The notes: generated by a model from the letters alone, not told the origin. A stretch of 64,000 nt of DNA from NCEH01 sp043195125 (GCF_043195125.1 NZ_JBAFWR010000004.1); one strand, 5' to 3'. Positions 1 through 9,147 are shown, counted from the first letter of the stretch. Translations and numbers: made by a program.

Positions 1-216
1 GGCAGCATGGTGCCGCGCTTCCTCATGCCCGCGTGGCTGCAGAGCGCCGGCTGGATCACGCCCAATGCCTGGGTGATCGAGGCCTATCAGGCCAGCCTGT
101 GGCGGGGCGCCGCATTGAACGAGTTGGCGCCTGCGCTTTTCGTTCTTATTTGCTATGCTGTGGCCGGCCTTATAATCAGCATGGTGCTTGCGCGGCGCCA
201 TGTGCGGCTTGGCTGA
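1..216 (+). CDS. ABC-2 type transporter permease, C-terminal fragment
   Basis: Only the last 71 codons are inside the window; the reading frame is open to base 1. The visible part carries a proline-rich loop (PRFLMPAWLQ...PNAWVIEAYQ) followed by one long hydrophobic helix (about ALFVLICYAVAGLIISMVL) and a short basic tail ending RRHVRLG. This loop-then-last-helix pattern is typical of the C-terminus of ABC-2 family inner-membrane permeases that export drugs, polysaccharides or other compounds. The substrate cannot be told from this fragment. The stop is followed by about 200 bases before crtZ, so the gene is probably not part of the carotenoid operon. Confidence 0.7.
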   Translation, partial: GSMVPRFLMPAWLQSAGWITPNAWVIEAYQASLWRGAALNELAPALFVLICYAVAGLIISMVLARRHVRLG

Positions 217-416
217 AGGCGCGGTTTGGCTGAGGCGTCGCGTGCGGCCGCCGCGCCCAAGTCCAGGCCGCTAACGGAAGCTTGAGGCAGAACAAGGCAC
301 GCGGGTCCGCATTTTGCTCGCATGATGGGGGCATTTGTTGCGCCCGCATTGTCCGGGAGCGGCCTCCACCGCAATCCAGCATCCGGGGCGGGCATCCTGA
401 ACCTGAGTTTTGAACC

Positions 417-914
417 ATGACCATCGCCTTGAATACGCTGATCGTCCTCGTCACCGTCGCCATCATGGAAGGCGTCGCCTGGGCGGCGCACAAATACATC
501 ATGCACGGCTGGGGCTGGGGCTGGCATCGCTCCCACCACGAGCCGCACGAGGATGTGTTCGAGCGCAACGATCTCTATGCCGTCGTGTTCGCTTTGCTCG
601 CCATCGGCCTGATCATCTATGGGGCGAACGGCTTCGGCCCGATCTATTGGGTCGGCGTGGGCATGACGGTCTACGGCTTCCTGTATTTCTTCGTGCATGA
701 CGGGCTCACCCACCAGCGCTGGCCGTTCCGCTATGTGCCGCGCAACGGCTATCTCAAGCGCCTCGTGCAGGCGCACCGACTGCATCACGCGGTGGACGGC
801 AAGGAGGGCTGCGTCTCCTTCGGCTTCCTCTATGCCCAGCCGGTGCAGAAGCTGCGCGACCAATTGCGAGAGACCCATGGCGGTTCGCTGAAGAACCTGG
901 ACACCCGTTCGTGA
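417..914 (+). CDS. crtZ: Beta-carotene hydroxylase CrtZ
   Basis: Membrane di-iron oxygenase of 165 aa that adds 3- and 3'-hydroxyl groups to beta-ionone rings, making zeaxanthin from beta-carotene. The histidine clusters expected for this fatty-acid-hydroxylase-type family are visible: HKYIMH at about residues 25-30, HRSHH at 37-41, then HDGLTH and HRLHH near 100-125. Two or three hydrophobic segments separate them. The length matches bacterial CrtZ. The last codon and stop overlap the GTG start of crtW (GTGA), so the two are translationally coupled. The ribosome-binding site is weak. The pair converges on the crtYIBX genes on the other strand. Confidence 0.95.
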   Translation: MTIALNTLIVLVTVAIMEGVAWAAHKYIMHGWGWGWHRSHHEPHEDVFERNDLYAVVFALLAIGLIIYGANGFGPIYWVGVGMTVYGFLYFFVHDGLTHQRWPFRYVPRNGYLKRLVQAHRLHHAVDGKEGCVSFGFLYAQPVQKLRDQLRETHGGSLKNLDTRS

Positions 915-1723
915 GTCTCGCACCTTCCGAGCGGACCGGCGAAAACCCGCGCCGCCCGCGCGCACCCAGCGCGGCGGCGGTGGAGATGAAGCGCGCTTAT
1001 GCCCGCCAGGGCGCCATCGGCCTCGCCCTCGCGGCGCTCGTCATCGGCGGCTGGCTGGCGGGGCACATCTTCGGCGTCTTCTTCCTACGCCTCGCGCCGC
1101 CGGATATCTACGCCGCGCCGCTGGTGATCGCGCTCCAGACCTGGCTTGATGTCGGCCTGTTCATCATCGCGCACGATTGCATGCATGGCTCGTTGGCGCC
1201 GTTCCGGCCGAAGATCAACCTCTGGGTAGGCCGGATCGCGCTCGGCCTCTATGCGGCCTTCAGCTACGATCGCCTCCTGCCGAAGCACCACGACCACCAC
1301 CGGCATTCCGGCACGGCGGACGATCCCGATTTCGACGCCGACCATCCCGACTGCTTCTGGCCCTGGTTCCTGCGCTTCATGCGTACCTATTTCGGCTGGC
1401 GCGAGTTCGGCATCCTCACCGCTGTTCTGGCGGTCTATATCCTCGTTATCGGCGCGCCGGTGGTGAACGTGCTGCTGTTCTGGGCGCTGCCGGCGCTGCT
1501 CTCGGCGCTGCAATTGTTCTATTTCGGCACCTATCGGCCGCACCGCCACGGCGAACCCGGATTCGCTGACGCCCACAATGCCCGCAGCAACGAGTTCAGC
1601 TATGTCTGGTCGCTGCTGACCTGCTTTCATTTCGGCTATCACCACGAACACCACGAGGCGCCCTATGTGCCGTGGTGGCGGCTGCCGAAATATCGGCGGG
1701 AGAATACTGCGGGACGCGGCTGA
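911..1723 (+). CDS. crtW: Beta-carotene ketolase CrtW
   Basis: Membrane oxygenase of 270 aa that places 4-keto groups on beta-ionone rings (canthaxanthin, or astaxanthin together with CrtZ). Visible family signatures are the histidine boxes HDCMHG, HHDHHRHSG followed by DDPDFD, and near the C-terminus FHFGYHHEHHEAPYVPWW. The motif LQLFYFGTYRPHR is also typical of CrtW and helps separate it from plain fatty acid desaturases. It starts with GTG inside the crtZ stop codon. The first 30 residues are polar and may be a cytosolic extension. Its end lies about 20 bases from the end of the convergent crtX gene. Having both ketolase and hydroxylase implies ketolated xanthophylls, which is inferred rather than shown. 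Confidence 0.9.
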   Translation: MSLAPSERTGENPRRPRAPSAAAVEMKRAYARQGAIGLALAALVIGGWLAGHIFGVFFLRLAPPDIYAAPLVIALQTWLDVGLFIIAHDCMHGSLAPFRPKINLWVGRIALGLYAAFSYDRLLPKHHDHHRHSGTADDPDFDADHPDCFWPWFLRFMRTYFGWREFGILTAVLAVYILVIGAPVVNVLLFWALPALLSALQLFYFGTYRPHRHGEPGFADAHNARSNEFSYVWSLLTCFHFGYHHEHHEAPYVPWWRLPKYRRENTAGRG

Positions 1724-1744
1724 GCGTTTCGCCCGGCGCTCTGT

Positions 1745-3004
1745 CTATCCCTGCGCCCGGGCCACCGCCGACAGGATCAGGTCCGCCGCCTCGCCCACTC
1801 CGCCGCTCGCCGTGATCTCGCTTTGGATGCGCCGCGCGGCGATGGCATAGGCGGGGTCGGATAGCACGAGGCCGAGGGCCTCTTCCACCCGCCGCGCCGA
1901 TGCCTTCTTGGCCGGAAAGATGCGCGCGACCCCGCTATAGAGCAGGCGCGCGGAAATGCCGGGCTGCTCAAAGGCGATTGGCATGGCCACCAGCGGCACG
2001 CCCACGCTCAAGGCGTCCATTACCGTGTTGAAGCCGGCGTGGATCACTGCCGCCTTGCAATGGGCGAGCACCTGGCGCTGCGGCACGAAGGCCCGCACCA
2101 CGGGATCGCCCGGCAGCGCGCGGGCTGCCTCATCGCTCAGAAGCCCGCCATGGGCGAGTACCAGGCGCACGTTCAGCTTCTGCGCCGCCTTCGCCACCGC
2201 CTGGAACAGGTCCGCCCGCGCGCCCTGCAAGGTGCCGAGTGAGCAAAACACCAAGGGCCGCCCGTCGCCATGCAGATCGAAATCCAGGCGCGCGTCCACC
2301 TCCGGCGTGCGGAACGGGCCGCAATAATGGAAGCACAGCGGCAGTTCGTTGCGCGGGAAATCCAGCCCCTTCACGCATTGCGCCACCTGTAGCAGCGGCG
2401 AGAAGCCCTGGTCCGCCAGCGGATCGAGCCCAAAGGCTTCGGCATGGCGCGCCACCACCTTGGCCATAGGCTTCATGAGGAAATCGGTGACCTTCCAGCC
2501 GCCCTCGCTCCACCACCGCCCCTTCTCCGTGGGGTCGTAAGGCCAGTCCACGAACGGCGGCGGCAGGCCGATCTCGCGGTTCAGCGGCAGGGCTGTGGCG
2601 GTGGAAACGAACGGCAGCTTCAGATGCCGTGCCACCAGCGCGCCGGCGGCTTCCGTCTGGTCTGCGATCACCGCGTCGATCCTTTCGGCGCGAAACGCAT
2701 CCGGAAGATCGCGGCAGAGCATGTCGGTGATGTCGGCGGTCTCGCGGATCACCCGCAGCAGGCCGAGCGGCCCGGTGGGATTGGCGAGCGTATCGAGATG
2801 CGCCTTCAGCGCACCTGCCGGGTGGCTCGAAAGGCCCACAGCGCGAAAGCCGACCGGCGCATCGCGCACCATGTCGGCCGCATCCGCCATGTGGTAGAAA
2901 GTCACGCGATGCCCGCGCGCGACCAGCGTGCGCGACAGCGCCATCAGCGGGTTGAAATGGCCCGAGAGCGGCGGGGCAACGACCGCGAAATGCAGCGAGG
3001 TCAT
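1745..3004 (-). CDS. crtX: Carotenoid (zeaxanthin) glycosyltransferase CrtX
   Basis: UDP-glycosyltransferase-like enzyme of 419 aa that attaches sugar to the hydroxyl groups of zeaxanthin-type carotenoids. The N-terminus reads as an acceptor-side Rossmann half (FAVVAPPLSGHFNPLMALSR). The C-terminal half has the nucleotide-sugar region VIHAGFNTVMDALSVGVPLV followed by a FEQPG motif, as in CrtX/MGT proteins. I chose the ATG at 3004 because it overlaps the crtB stop (ATGA) and because the upstream extension of the frame only shadows crtB. It is the last gene of the crtY-I-B-X run. The actual sugar donor is not determinable; Xanthobacter species are known for zeaxanthin rhamnosides, so a deoxysugar is possible. 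Confidence 0.88.
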   Translation of the reverse strand: MTSLHFAVVAPPLSGHFNPLMALSRTLVARGHRVTFYHMADAADMVRDAPVGFRAVGLSSHPAGALKAHLDTLANPTGPLGLLRVIRETADITDMLCRDLPDAFRAERIDAVIADQTEAAGALVARHLKLPFVSTATALPLNREIGLPPPFVDWPYDPTEKGRWWSEGGWKVTDFLMKPMAKVVARHAEAFGLDPLADQGFSPLLQVAQCVKGLDFPRNELPLCFHYCGPFRTPEVDARLDFDLHGDGRPLVFCSLGTLQGARADLFQAVAKAAQKLNVRLVLAHGGLLSDEAARALPGDPVVRAFVPQRQVLAHCKAAVIHAGFNTVMDALSVGVPLVAMPIAFEQPGISARLLYSGVARIFPAKKASARRVEEALGLVLSDPAYAIAARRIQSEITASGGVGEAADLILSAVARAQG

Positions 3005-3924
3005 GCCGGGCGGGTCCAGAGGGTCTTGGGACGGGAGACCTCGGCCGAAGCGAGGCGGGACAGCGCCGCCTGTACTGCCCCGGAAGCGGCGAAGCCGATC
3101 TTCTCGGCCTTGCTGGTGGAGCGTCGCTCGTCCCAGGCGTGAGATCCCGCCGCGCGCACCTTGGTGCCGATTGCGCGATACACCGCCCGCGCGGTCGCGA
3201 TGGCGCATGCGGAGCGGAACGGCAGCGCCCGCATGCCGATCAGCGCCGAGTCGTAATAAGGCTCGGCCAGATCGAGCAGCCGCGCCACCACATCCGCCAC
3301 CTTCTGGCGGTTTTCCGGCAACGCCACGTCGCCCGGCTCCACGCCGCCGGCCCGCAGCCAGTCCGCCGGCAGATAGACGCGGCCGATGCCGGCATCCTCG
3401 ACCACGTCGCGGGAAATATTGGTGAGCTGAAAGGCGAGGCCGAGATCGCAAGCGCGATGGAGCACTTGCTCCTCGCGCGCGCCCATGATCAGCGCCATCA
3501 TCACGCCGACCACTCCCGCCACATGGTAGCAATAGGAAAGCGTGTCCTCGATTGTCTCGTAGCTGCGGTCCTCCACATCCATGCGGAATCCCTCCAGCAA
3601 ATCGAGGGGATAGCGCTCGGGAATATCGTTGCGGCGGATCACCTCGGCGAAGGCTGCGAAGGCGGGGTGCGCGGTCGGCAGGCCGCGATAGGCGCGGTGT
3701 GTCTCCTCATACAGGCCATCCAGGCGCGCCTGTGCGCTCTCGGTCTGCGCCACCCGGCCATGACCCAGCTCCTGTCCGTCCACCACATCGTCGCAATGGC
3801 GGCACCAGGCGTAGAGCATCACGGCGTCCGCCCGCGTGCGCGGATCGAATAGCTTGGCCGCCGCCGCGAAGCTTTTCGACCCGTTGGCGATGGCCGCTTC
3901 GCTCGCGGTGAGAACATCGCTCAC
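3001..3924 (-). CDS. crtB: Phytoene synthase CrtB
   Basis: Squalene/phytoene synthase family, 307 aa, condensing two geranylgeranyl diphosphates into phytoene, the first committed carotenoid step. Two Mg-diphosphate binding aspartate motifs are visible: CRHCDDVVDG near residue 40-50 and ISRDVVEDAGIGRVYLP near 170-185, plus LGLAFQLTNI, typical of the family. I chose the GTG start at 3924 because it overlaps the crtI stop (GTGA) and gives the usual length; upstream sequence in this frame only shadows crtI. The stop in turn overlaps the crtX start. Tight coupling indicates one transcript with crtI and crtX. Confidence 0.94.
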   Translation of the reverse strand: MSDVLTASEAAIANGSKSFAAAAKLFDPRTRADAVMLYAWCRHCDDVVDGQELGHGRVAQTESAQARLDGLYEETHRAYRGLPTAHPAFAAFAEVIRRNDIPERYPLDLLEGFRMDVEDRSYETIEDTLSYCYHVAGVVGVMMALIMGAREEQVLHRACDLGLAFQLTNISRDVVEDAGIGRVYLPADWLRAGGVEPGDVALPENRQKVADVVARLLDLAEPYYDSALIGMRALPFRSACAIATARAVYRAIGTKVRAAGSHAWDERRSTSKAEKIGFAASGAVQAALSRLASAEVSRPKTLWTRPA

Positions 3925-5474
3925 GCCCGGCCCTCCTTTGCGGAACCGACCCTGTCCATGGAAAGGGTGGGAAAATCCGCGATGATGAGACCGGCGGTCG
4001 CCTTCGCAGAGCCGACCACGCCCGGCACGCCCGCACCCGGATGGGTGCCCGCCCCGACGATGTAGAGATTGGGGATCTTGTCGTCGCGATTGTGCGGCCG
4101 GAACCACGCCGATTGCGTCAGCAGCGGCTCCACCGAGAAGGCCGAGCCCATGTGCGCGTTCAACTCGTCGCGAAAGCCGAAAGGGGTGAGGATGCGGCTC
4201 GTCACCAGATCCGCCTTGAGGCCCGGCAGCAGGCGGGCTTCGAGATAATCGAGGATGCGGTCGCGATATTTCGGCCCTTCCACGTCCCAGTCGATATCCG
4301 CCTTGCCGAGATGGGGCACGGGGGAAAGCACGTAGAAGCCGGTGCAGCCTTCCGGCGCGAGGCTCGGGTCCGAGACCGTGGGGGCATGCAGATAGAGCGA
4401 GAAATCCTCCGGCAGATCGGGCCCCGCGAAAATCTCGTCGATCAGCCCGCGATAGCGCGGCCCGAACAGCACCGTGTGGTGCTGGAGATGGTCATAGGTG
4501 CGCTTCGTGCCGAAATAGATCACAAACAGCGACATGGAATGGCGCATCTTGCCGAGCCGCTTGCCCTCGGCCTTGCCGCGCGGCGTGTTGCGCAGCAGCT
4601 TGGCGTAGGTGTGCACCACGTCCGCGTTTGAGGCGACGAGGTCGAATTTGGTGACGCTGCCGTCCGCCATGCGCACGCCCGTGGCGCGGCCGTTTTCCAG
4701 CACGATCTCGTCCACCGGCGCAGAGAGCTTCAGCGTGCCGCCGAGATCCTCGAACAGGCGCACCATGCCCTGTATCAGCGCGCCGGTGCCGCCGCGCGGG
4801 AAGAACACACCCCATTTGCGTTCAAGCGCATGGATCAGCGCATAGATGGAAGAGGTGGCAAACGGATTGCCGCCCACCAGCAACGAGTGGAAGGAGAAGG
4901 CCTCGCGCAGATGCTCATCCTTGATGAAGCGCGAGACCATGGCATAGACGCTGTTCCAGGCCTCCAGCCGCATGAGCTGCGGCGCGGCACGGATCATGTC
5001 CTTGAACGAAAGGAAGGGCACGGCGCCGAGCTTGATGTAGCCCTCCTCGAACACCGCCTTGGAATAAGCGAGAAACCTCCGGTAGCCCTCGACATCGACC
5101 GGCGATCTGGCGGCGATCTGCCGGTCCAGTCCGTCCTGGTCGTTGACGTAATCGAACTGGGCGCCGTCGCTCCACAGCAGCCGGTAGAAGGGCGAGATGG
5201 AGATCAGCTCTACGTAATCGGAGAGCTTGCGGCCGGCGACGGCGAACAGCTCCTCGAGCGCGCTCGGATCAGTGATGACGGTCGGTCCGCCGTCGAACGT
5301 GAACCCCTGACCCTCATAGACGTAGGCCCGACCGCCCGGCTTATCGCGCTTCTCATACAGGGTCACGTCGAAGCCCGCCGCCTGAAGGCGGATCGCAAGC
5401 GAGAGGCCACCGAAGCCGGAGCCTATGACCGCCGCCTTGCGATGGCCGTTGGGGTGCGTCTTCGTCAGCATCAT
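3921..5474 (-). CDS. crtI: Phytoene desaturase CrtI
   Basis: FAD-dependent desaturase/isomerase of 517 aa that converts phytoene stepwise to lycopene at the membrane. The N-terminal dinucleotide-binding fold is clear (AVIGSGFGGLSLAIRLQAAG, then YEKRDKPGGRAYVYE) and is followed by FDGGPTVITDP. The C-terminus holds the carotenoid-desaturase signature around NLYIVGAGTHPGAGVPGVVG. Length fits bacterial four-step desaturases. The first codon could be 5474 or the next ATG three bases on. A GGA about 12 bases upstream is the only weak Shine-Dalgarno candidate. About 125 bases separate it from the crtY stop, so crtI may have its own promoter. Confidence 0.95.
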   Translation of the reverse strand: MMLTKTHPNGHRKAAVIGSGFGGLSLAIRLQAAGFDVTLYEKRDKPGGRAYVYEGQGFTFDGGPTVITDPSALEELFAVAGRKLSDYVELISISPFYRLLWSDGAQFDYVNDQDGLDRQIAARSPVDVEGYRRFLAYSKAVFEEGYIKLGAVPFLSFKDMIRAAPQLMRLEAWNSVYAMVSRFIKDEHLREAFSFHSLLVGGNPFATSSIYALIHALERKWGVFFPRGGTGALIQGMVRLFEDLGGTLKLSAPVDEIVLENGRATGVRMADGSVTKFDLVASNADVVHTYAKLLRNTPRGKAEGKRLGKMRHSMSLFVIYFGTKRTYDHLQHHTVLFGPRYRGLIDEIFAGPDLPEDFSLYLHAPTVSDPSLAPEGCTGFYVLSPVPHLGKADIDWDVEGPKYRDRILDYLEARLLPGLKADLVTSRILTPFGFRDELNAHMGSAFSVEPLLTQSAWFRPHNRDDKIPNLYIVGAGTHPGAGVPGVVGSAKATAGLIIADFPTLSMDRVGSAKEGRA

Positions 5475-5599
5475 GGCACGCGGGATCCGTGTTTCACGTC
5501 GCCGGTTTCATCCGGCCGATTTCACTCGGCGGAGCCGTCTCGCGCCTGCGATACAGCATCTTGTGCGGAAATGCATATCGCAGCCTCGGCCCGAGGCCT

Positions 5600-6739
5600 T
5601 CAGGCCGGCTCCGGCAGGCAGCGCAGCGCCGCCCCCAGCGGTACCGGCGGACGGCCCGTGAGAATGCGCGCCTTGTCCGCCAGAGTGAGGCGAGCGGCGT
5701 AAAAGCGCGCGATCAACGGCTCCGGCAGGCCGTAGAACCGCTGGAGAACCGTGTAACGCTGCGCCGGCGCCGCGGCACGAAACAGCATGCGGTTGAGCAG
5801 GCGGAAGAAGGAACGCCGTTCCCACGTCGCGAAGGCGTGATGTTTCACTAGATCCGCCAACCCCGGCCCGGACAGGTCCGCGCGGGTGGCCACAAGATCG
5901 GCCAATCCCATCGCATCGGGAAGCGAATAGCCGGTGGTGGGGTGGAAGAGCGCCGCGCGCAAGCCGGAGCGCACCACGCCCGCTGGCCCCGCGCGCCAGA
6001 AGGCCTCGAGATCGCCGCCCAAGGCGATCGGCAGCACGCCCTCCTCCTCGCGCAGGATTTCCTCCACCTGCCAGCCCTGGGCGAGCGCATAGGCCAGGAT
6101 GCGCGCGCGCAGTGAACCGGGATCGAGGCCCGGCCCGTCGGCATAATAGGTGTCCTCGATCAGCACCGTGTCGGCCGTGAACGGCAGCAGATACATGAAG
6201 CGATAGCCGTCGAGCTGGGACACCGTGGCATCCATGATGACCGGCCCGGCGAGCCTGTGGGGGGCGGAAAGACGCACCTCCAGGCCGAGGAATTTCTGAT
6301 AGCCCAGAACGAGATGCGGGCTCTCGCCCGGCCCGCGCCCATCCACCACGGCGCGCGCGGAAATCGTCTCGCCGCCCTCCAGCACCACGCGGTCGGCATG
6401 CAGTTCGGCAACCGGCGCATGCGTGCGGATTGCCGCGCCGAGACTGTCCTGCACCACCTGCGCCAGACGATGGGAGGCGATCGAGGCATAGCCGCCGGCG
6501 AGGGCGCGGCGGCGGGCGGGGAAACGCACGCTGTGCCCCTGCCAGCGCGACGTGATCATAGGCTTGAGAAAATCCAGCTGCGCGGGCGTCACGTCGGTCT
6601 GGTGGAAGGACCAGGTGTGATTGCCGCCGATCTGCGCGCCCGCCTCCAACAGAGCGAGCTTCAGCTCCGGCCGGGCCTGCTTCAGCCGCAGGGCGAGCAG
6701 CACATTGGCGAGCCCGCCGCCCACCAGCACCATATCCAT
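5600..6739 (-). CDS. crtY: Lycopene beta-cyclase CrtY
   Basis: Flavoprotein of 379 aa that closes both ends of lycopene to give beta-carotene. Visible features are an N-terminal nucleotide-binding loop (MVLVGGGLANVLLALRL), the GGNHTWSFHQ segment characteristic of the CrtY type, a FRFMYLLPF-like region (YRFMYLLPFTADTVLIEDTYY) and PTTGYSLPDAMGLADLV near residue 270. It is the first gene of the minus-strand crt group. No crtE (geranylgeranyl diphosphate synthase) is seen next to it; upstream lies a divergent VOC gene. Confidence 0.93.
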   Translation of the reverse strand: MDMVLVGGGLANVLLALRLKQARPELKLALLEAGAQIGGNHTWSFHQTDVTPAQLDFLKPMITSRWQGHSVRFPARRRALAGGYASIASHRLAQVVQDSLGAAIRTHAPVAELHADRVVLEGGETISARAVVDGRGPGESPHLVLGYQKFLGLEVRLSAPHRLAGPVIMDATVSQLDGYRFMYLLPFTADTVLIEDTYYADGPGLDPGSLRARILAYALAQGWQVEEILREEEGVLPIALGGDLEAFWRAGPAGVVRSGLRAALFHPTTGYSLPDAMGLADLVATRADLSGPGLADLVKHHAFATWERRSFFRLLNRMLFRAAAPAQRYTVLQRFYGLPEPLIARFYAARLTLADKARILTGRPPVPLGAALRCLPEPA

Positions 6740-6897
6740 CGCCGATCCATCTCCCGCATCTCACCGCTCTATCGCTCCCACGTCCATCGGGCGGGCACAA
6801 GCCCGAGGTCAGCGGGGCAGCGATTGACGCCGGTCATTCCGGAACCCCGGCCTCTGCCCCACATTGTTCGCAAGAGGGAACCAGCGGGAGAACGGCC

Positions 6898-7332
6898 ATG
6901 GTTCAGGTTGTCGGCATCGATCATCTGGTGGTCCGCGTCAGCGATTATGAGAAATCCAAGGCCTTCTACGGCCGCCTGTTCGCGTTTCTGGGCTTCGAGG
7001 TTCTGGGCGATTATGGCGACATGATCGGCTGGACCAACGGCAAGACACGCTATTGGATCGGCCCGTGCGACGCGGAAGGCCGCAAACACAAATACCGCAT
7101 CGGCGACGTGGGCTTCCACCACTACGCCTTCGAGCTGCGCAGCCGGCAGGATGTGGATGATCTGGAGCATTTCCTCAAACAGGAAAAGGTGGAGATCGTC
7201 GATCCCGCCGCCGAATATTACGAGGATTATTACGCGGTGTTCTTCCTCGATCCCGACGGCATGAAGCTGGAGGGAATGAAGTATGGCGAGAAGAGCGGCG
7301 CGAAAGCGAAAGGAAAGAGCGAGCCCGCATAA
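6898..7332 (+). CDS. VOC family (glyoxalase/bleomycin-resistance fold) protein
   Basis: Protein of 144 aa with the vicinal oxygen chelate fold. The N-terminus GIDHLVVRVSDYEKSKAFYG is the classic first beta-alpha unit, including a metal-ligand-type histidine. A second half follows from about residue 75 (GFHHYAFELRSRQDVDDLEH) and ends with YAVFFLDPDGMKLEGM, where the terminal glutamate is a usual metal ligand. A lysine-rich tail follows. A good Shine-Dalgarno (GGGAG) lies 7-8 bases before the ATG. It is divergent from crtY. The substrate is unknown; members include glyoxalases, dioxygenases and isomerases. Confidence 0.85.
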   Translation: MVQVVGIDHLVVRVSDYEKSKAFYGRLFAFLGFEVLGDYGDMIGWTNGKTRYWIGPCDAEGRKHKYRIGDVGFHHYAFELRSRQDVDDLEHFLKQEKVEIVDPAAEYYEDYYAVFFLDPDGMKLEGMKYGEKSGAKAKGKSEPA

Positions 7333-7556
7333 ACCGCCCCGTTCGCCTTTATCCCGCATGGAATCGTTTCGCGGGTTGGCGCGGGTCGCGCGGCCCATTT
7401 GGCGCAAGATTTCAGCGCGAATGCGATTCGATATCTGCGTTTCGGAAGCCTATTTCTCGTTTGCAGCTTGAGATTTTTCGGTCCGAAAATACGCAAGAAG
7501 GAACAAATCGCCCCCTCCAGCATTACTAGCTTGAGCTTGGTGCTGGAGATATCGCT

Positions 7557-7727
7557 ATGAGCCTTCTATTAATCGTCATTGTCCTCATCCTCGTTTTTGG
7601 AGGCGGAGGAATGTTCTATGGAGGCGGCCGCTACCGAAACCATGGTTTCGGGATCGGCGGCATTCTCCTGGTCCTCCTGGTCGTTCTGTTGCTGACCGGC
7701 GGCCTGGGACACGGCCCGATTCTCTAA
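7557..7727 (+). CDS. Tiny hydrophobic glycine-rich membrane protein
   Basis: A 56-codon reading frame (ATG to TAA) begins with a hydrophobic stretch (MSLLLIVIVLILVFGGGG), has a short glycine/arginine/tyrosine loop (MFYGGGRYRNHG), then a second hydrophobic stretch (IGGILLVLLVVLLLTGG). A GGAG lies about 9 bases upstream. This two-helix layout resembles the small DUF3309-like proteins common in Hyphomicrobiales; function unknown. It stands alone between the VOC and AraC genes. Confidence 0.65.
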   Translation: MSLLLIVIVLILVFGGGGMFYGGGRYRNHGFGIGGILLVLLVVLLLTGGLGHGPIL

Positions 7728-8137
7728 ATCACGATCGGTCCCTGCCGGATCGACCGCTCCGCCCTGCCCGTCGCTTTTGCGGTGGCCTTGGCGAAGCGGT
7801 CGACCGACGCGTTTCAAGTCCCATGCGATGCGACCGGATGCGGTTGCCGCCATACGCCGCCTGCGGACTTAAAAGTGTGCACAAGGACCTGCTGCTTCGC
7901 TGCAACATGCCCTCACTCAAAGCCGCGCACAAAGCGCCTAATACGAGGACGGCAGCAGCTTTTCTGCAATCACTCCGGTGGTGTCCGCCGAAGAAGATGG
8001 TGCGGAATTTCTGAAGATCACTTCATTGTTCTTTTGTCGCTACGTTGGTAGTTTGGGCCTGCGATAGGCAAAAACTAATCGGTGGAGATCGGGCAGAATA
8101 TGCCGCGATTTCCAGATTGCATGATGGATCGTCCGGA
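7728..8137. other. Intergenic region without a supported gene
   Basis: About 410 bases between the tiny membrane protein and the AraC regulator. Short frames exist on both strands, but none has a family-like sequence or a convincing ribosome-binding site. Base composition is visibly lower in GC in the right half (around 7960-8100) than in neighbouring housekeeping genes. The AraC promoter probably lies here, but I could not pick a clear -35/-10 pair. Confidence 0.4.
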
Positions 8138-9097
8138 ATGACGCCGGATTTTGGGATGTCGGCGGCACGAAATGATGTGCTGTCAGAGGTGCTAACGCTC
8201 ATCCGTCTGCGCGGAGAGCTGGTCTACACGGCGTTTCTAGGAGCGCCCTGGGGCCTCCGCTTTCAACCCGGGCCCGCCCATTTTCATTTCGTCGAGACTG
8301 GCGAAGTCTGGGTGACACCAGCCGGCGAAAGGCCAACGCGGATCAATCAGGGTGATCTTGTCTTGTTGCCGCTGGGAAAGGGCCATGTGATCACCGATGC
8401 CTTGGAATCACCGGCTGAAAATATCGGGGTCGTCGCTGCGGACCATTTTGATCGCGACGAACTGGTGTTGCGGCATGGCGGCGACGGGCCGGTCAGCCAA
8501 TTGGTTGGAGGCTTCTTCAGCTTCGAGGGAAGCACGCTTCCGGCGGTCATGTCCGCGCTTCCTCCCTTGATCCATATCCCTCGGGGCGAGGCTGGTGCGC
8601 CACCTTGGCTCGCTGCGATATCTCGCTTCCTCGTCGCGGAGGCGCAGCAACCGAATCCCGGCTCGTCGCTGATGATTTCCCGACTGATCGATCTGCTGGT
8701 CATTCGCACGCTGCGCAGTTGGGCGGCGAGCGAAGCCAACCGAACAGGCTGGCTGGGAGGATTGGGAGAAGAGCGCATCGGACGCGTCCTGAGCGCCATG
8801 CACGCCGATCCCTTCCGGCGCTGGACGGTTCAGTCACTTGCCGAGATCGCGACAATGTCCCGCTCGATTTTTGCTGAGCGGTTCACCGCTGCGGTCGGCG
8901 AGCCGCCGCTACGCTATCTGTCGCGATGGCGCCTCACCATAGCCGCCGACCTGCTCCGCAGCGGCGGATTGAAAGTGACGGAAGCGGCGTATCAAAGCGG
9001 GTATGCCTCGGATGCAGCCTTCAGCCGTGCCTTCAAGGCACATTTCGGGTATGCGCCAAGCGAGGCCAGAGCCATCACTCGTCGTGACAGTTATTAA
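8138..9097 (+). CDS. AraC family transcriptional regulator with cupin sensor
   Basis: Regulator of about 319 aa. The N-terminal half is a cupin-like ligand domain (AHFHFVETGEVWVTPAG then GDLVLLPLGKGHVI), the type often annotated as AraC_binding/cupin_6. The C-terminal hundred residues form the double helix-turn-helix: WTVQSLAEIATMSRSIFAERF and, further on, VTEAAYQSGYASDAAFSRAF followed by GYAPSEAR. I chose ATG 8138; the frame stays open upstream to a TTG at 8045, and ATG 8156 is also possible. Targets are unknown. It is followed by two gene fragments, so its original target may have been lost. Confidence 0.85.
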   Translation: MTPDFGMSAARNDVLSEVLTLIRLRGELVYTAFLGAPWGLRFQPGPAHFHFVETGEVWVTPAGERPTRINQGDLVLLPLGKGHVITDALESPAENIGVVAADHFDRDELVLRHGGDGPVSQLVGGFFSFEGSTLPAVMSALPPLIHIPRGEAGAPPWLAAISRFLVAEAQQPNPGSSLMISRLIDLLVIRTLRSWAASEANRTGWLGGLGEERIGRVLSAMHADPFRRWTVQSLAEIATMSRSIFAERFTAAVGEPPLRYLSRWRLTIAADLLRSGGLKVTEAAYQSGYASDAAFSRAFKAHFGYAPSEARAITRRDSY

Positions 9098-9147
9098 GCG
9101 CGTGATGCGGTTGCCAGGTGCGTCGAGCGCATGCGCGCCATTGCCGT

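Noticed and set aside
3005..3532. N-terminal extension of the crtX frame
   Set aside because: It overlaps crtB entirely, has no glycosyltransferase similarity, and the ATGA overlap at 3001-3004 fixes the start.
5490..5499. Half of a parS site (TGTTTCACGT)
   Set aside because: The second half is CGCCGG instead of GAAACA, so the palindrome is not formed.
7741..8040. Short open frames before the AraC gene
   Set aside because: No ribosome-binding sites, no hydrophobic or family-like segments, and overlapping frames on both strands.
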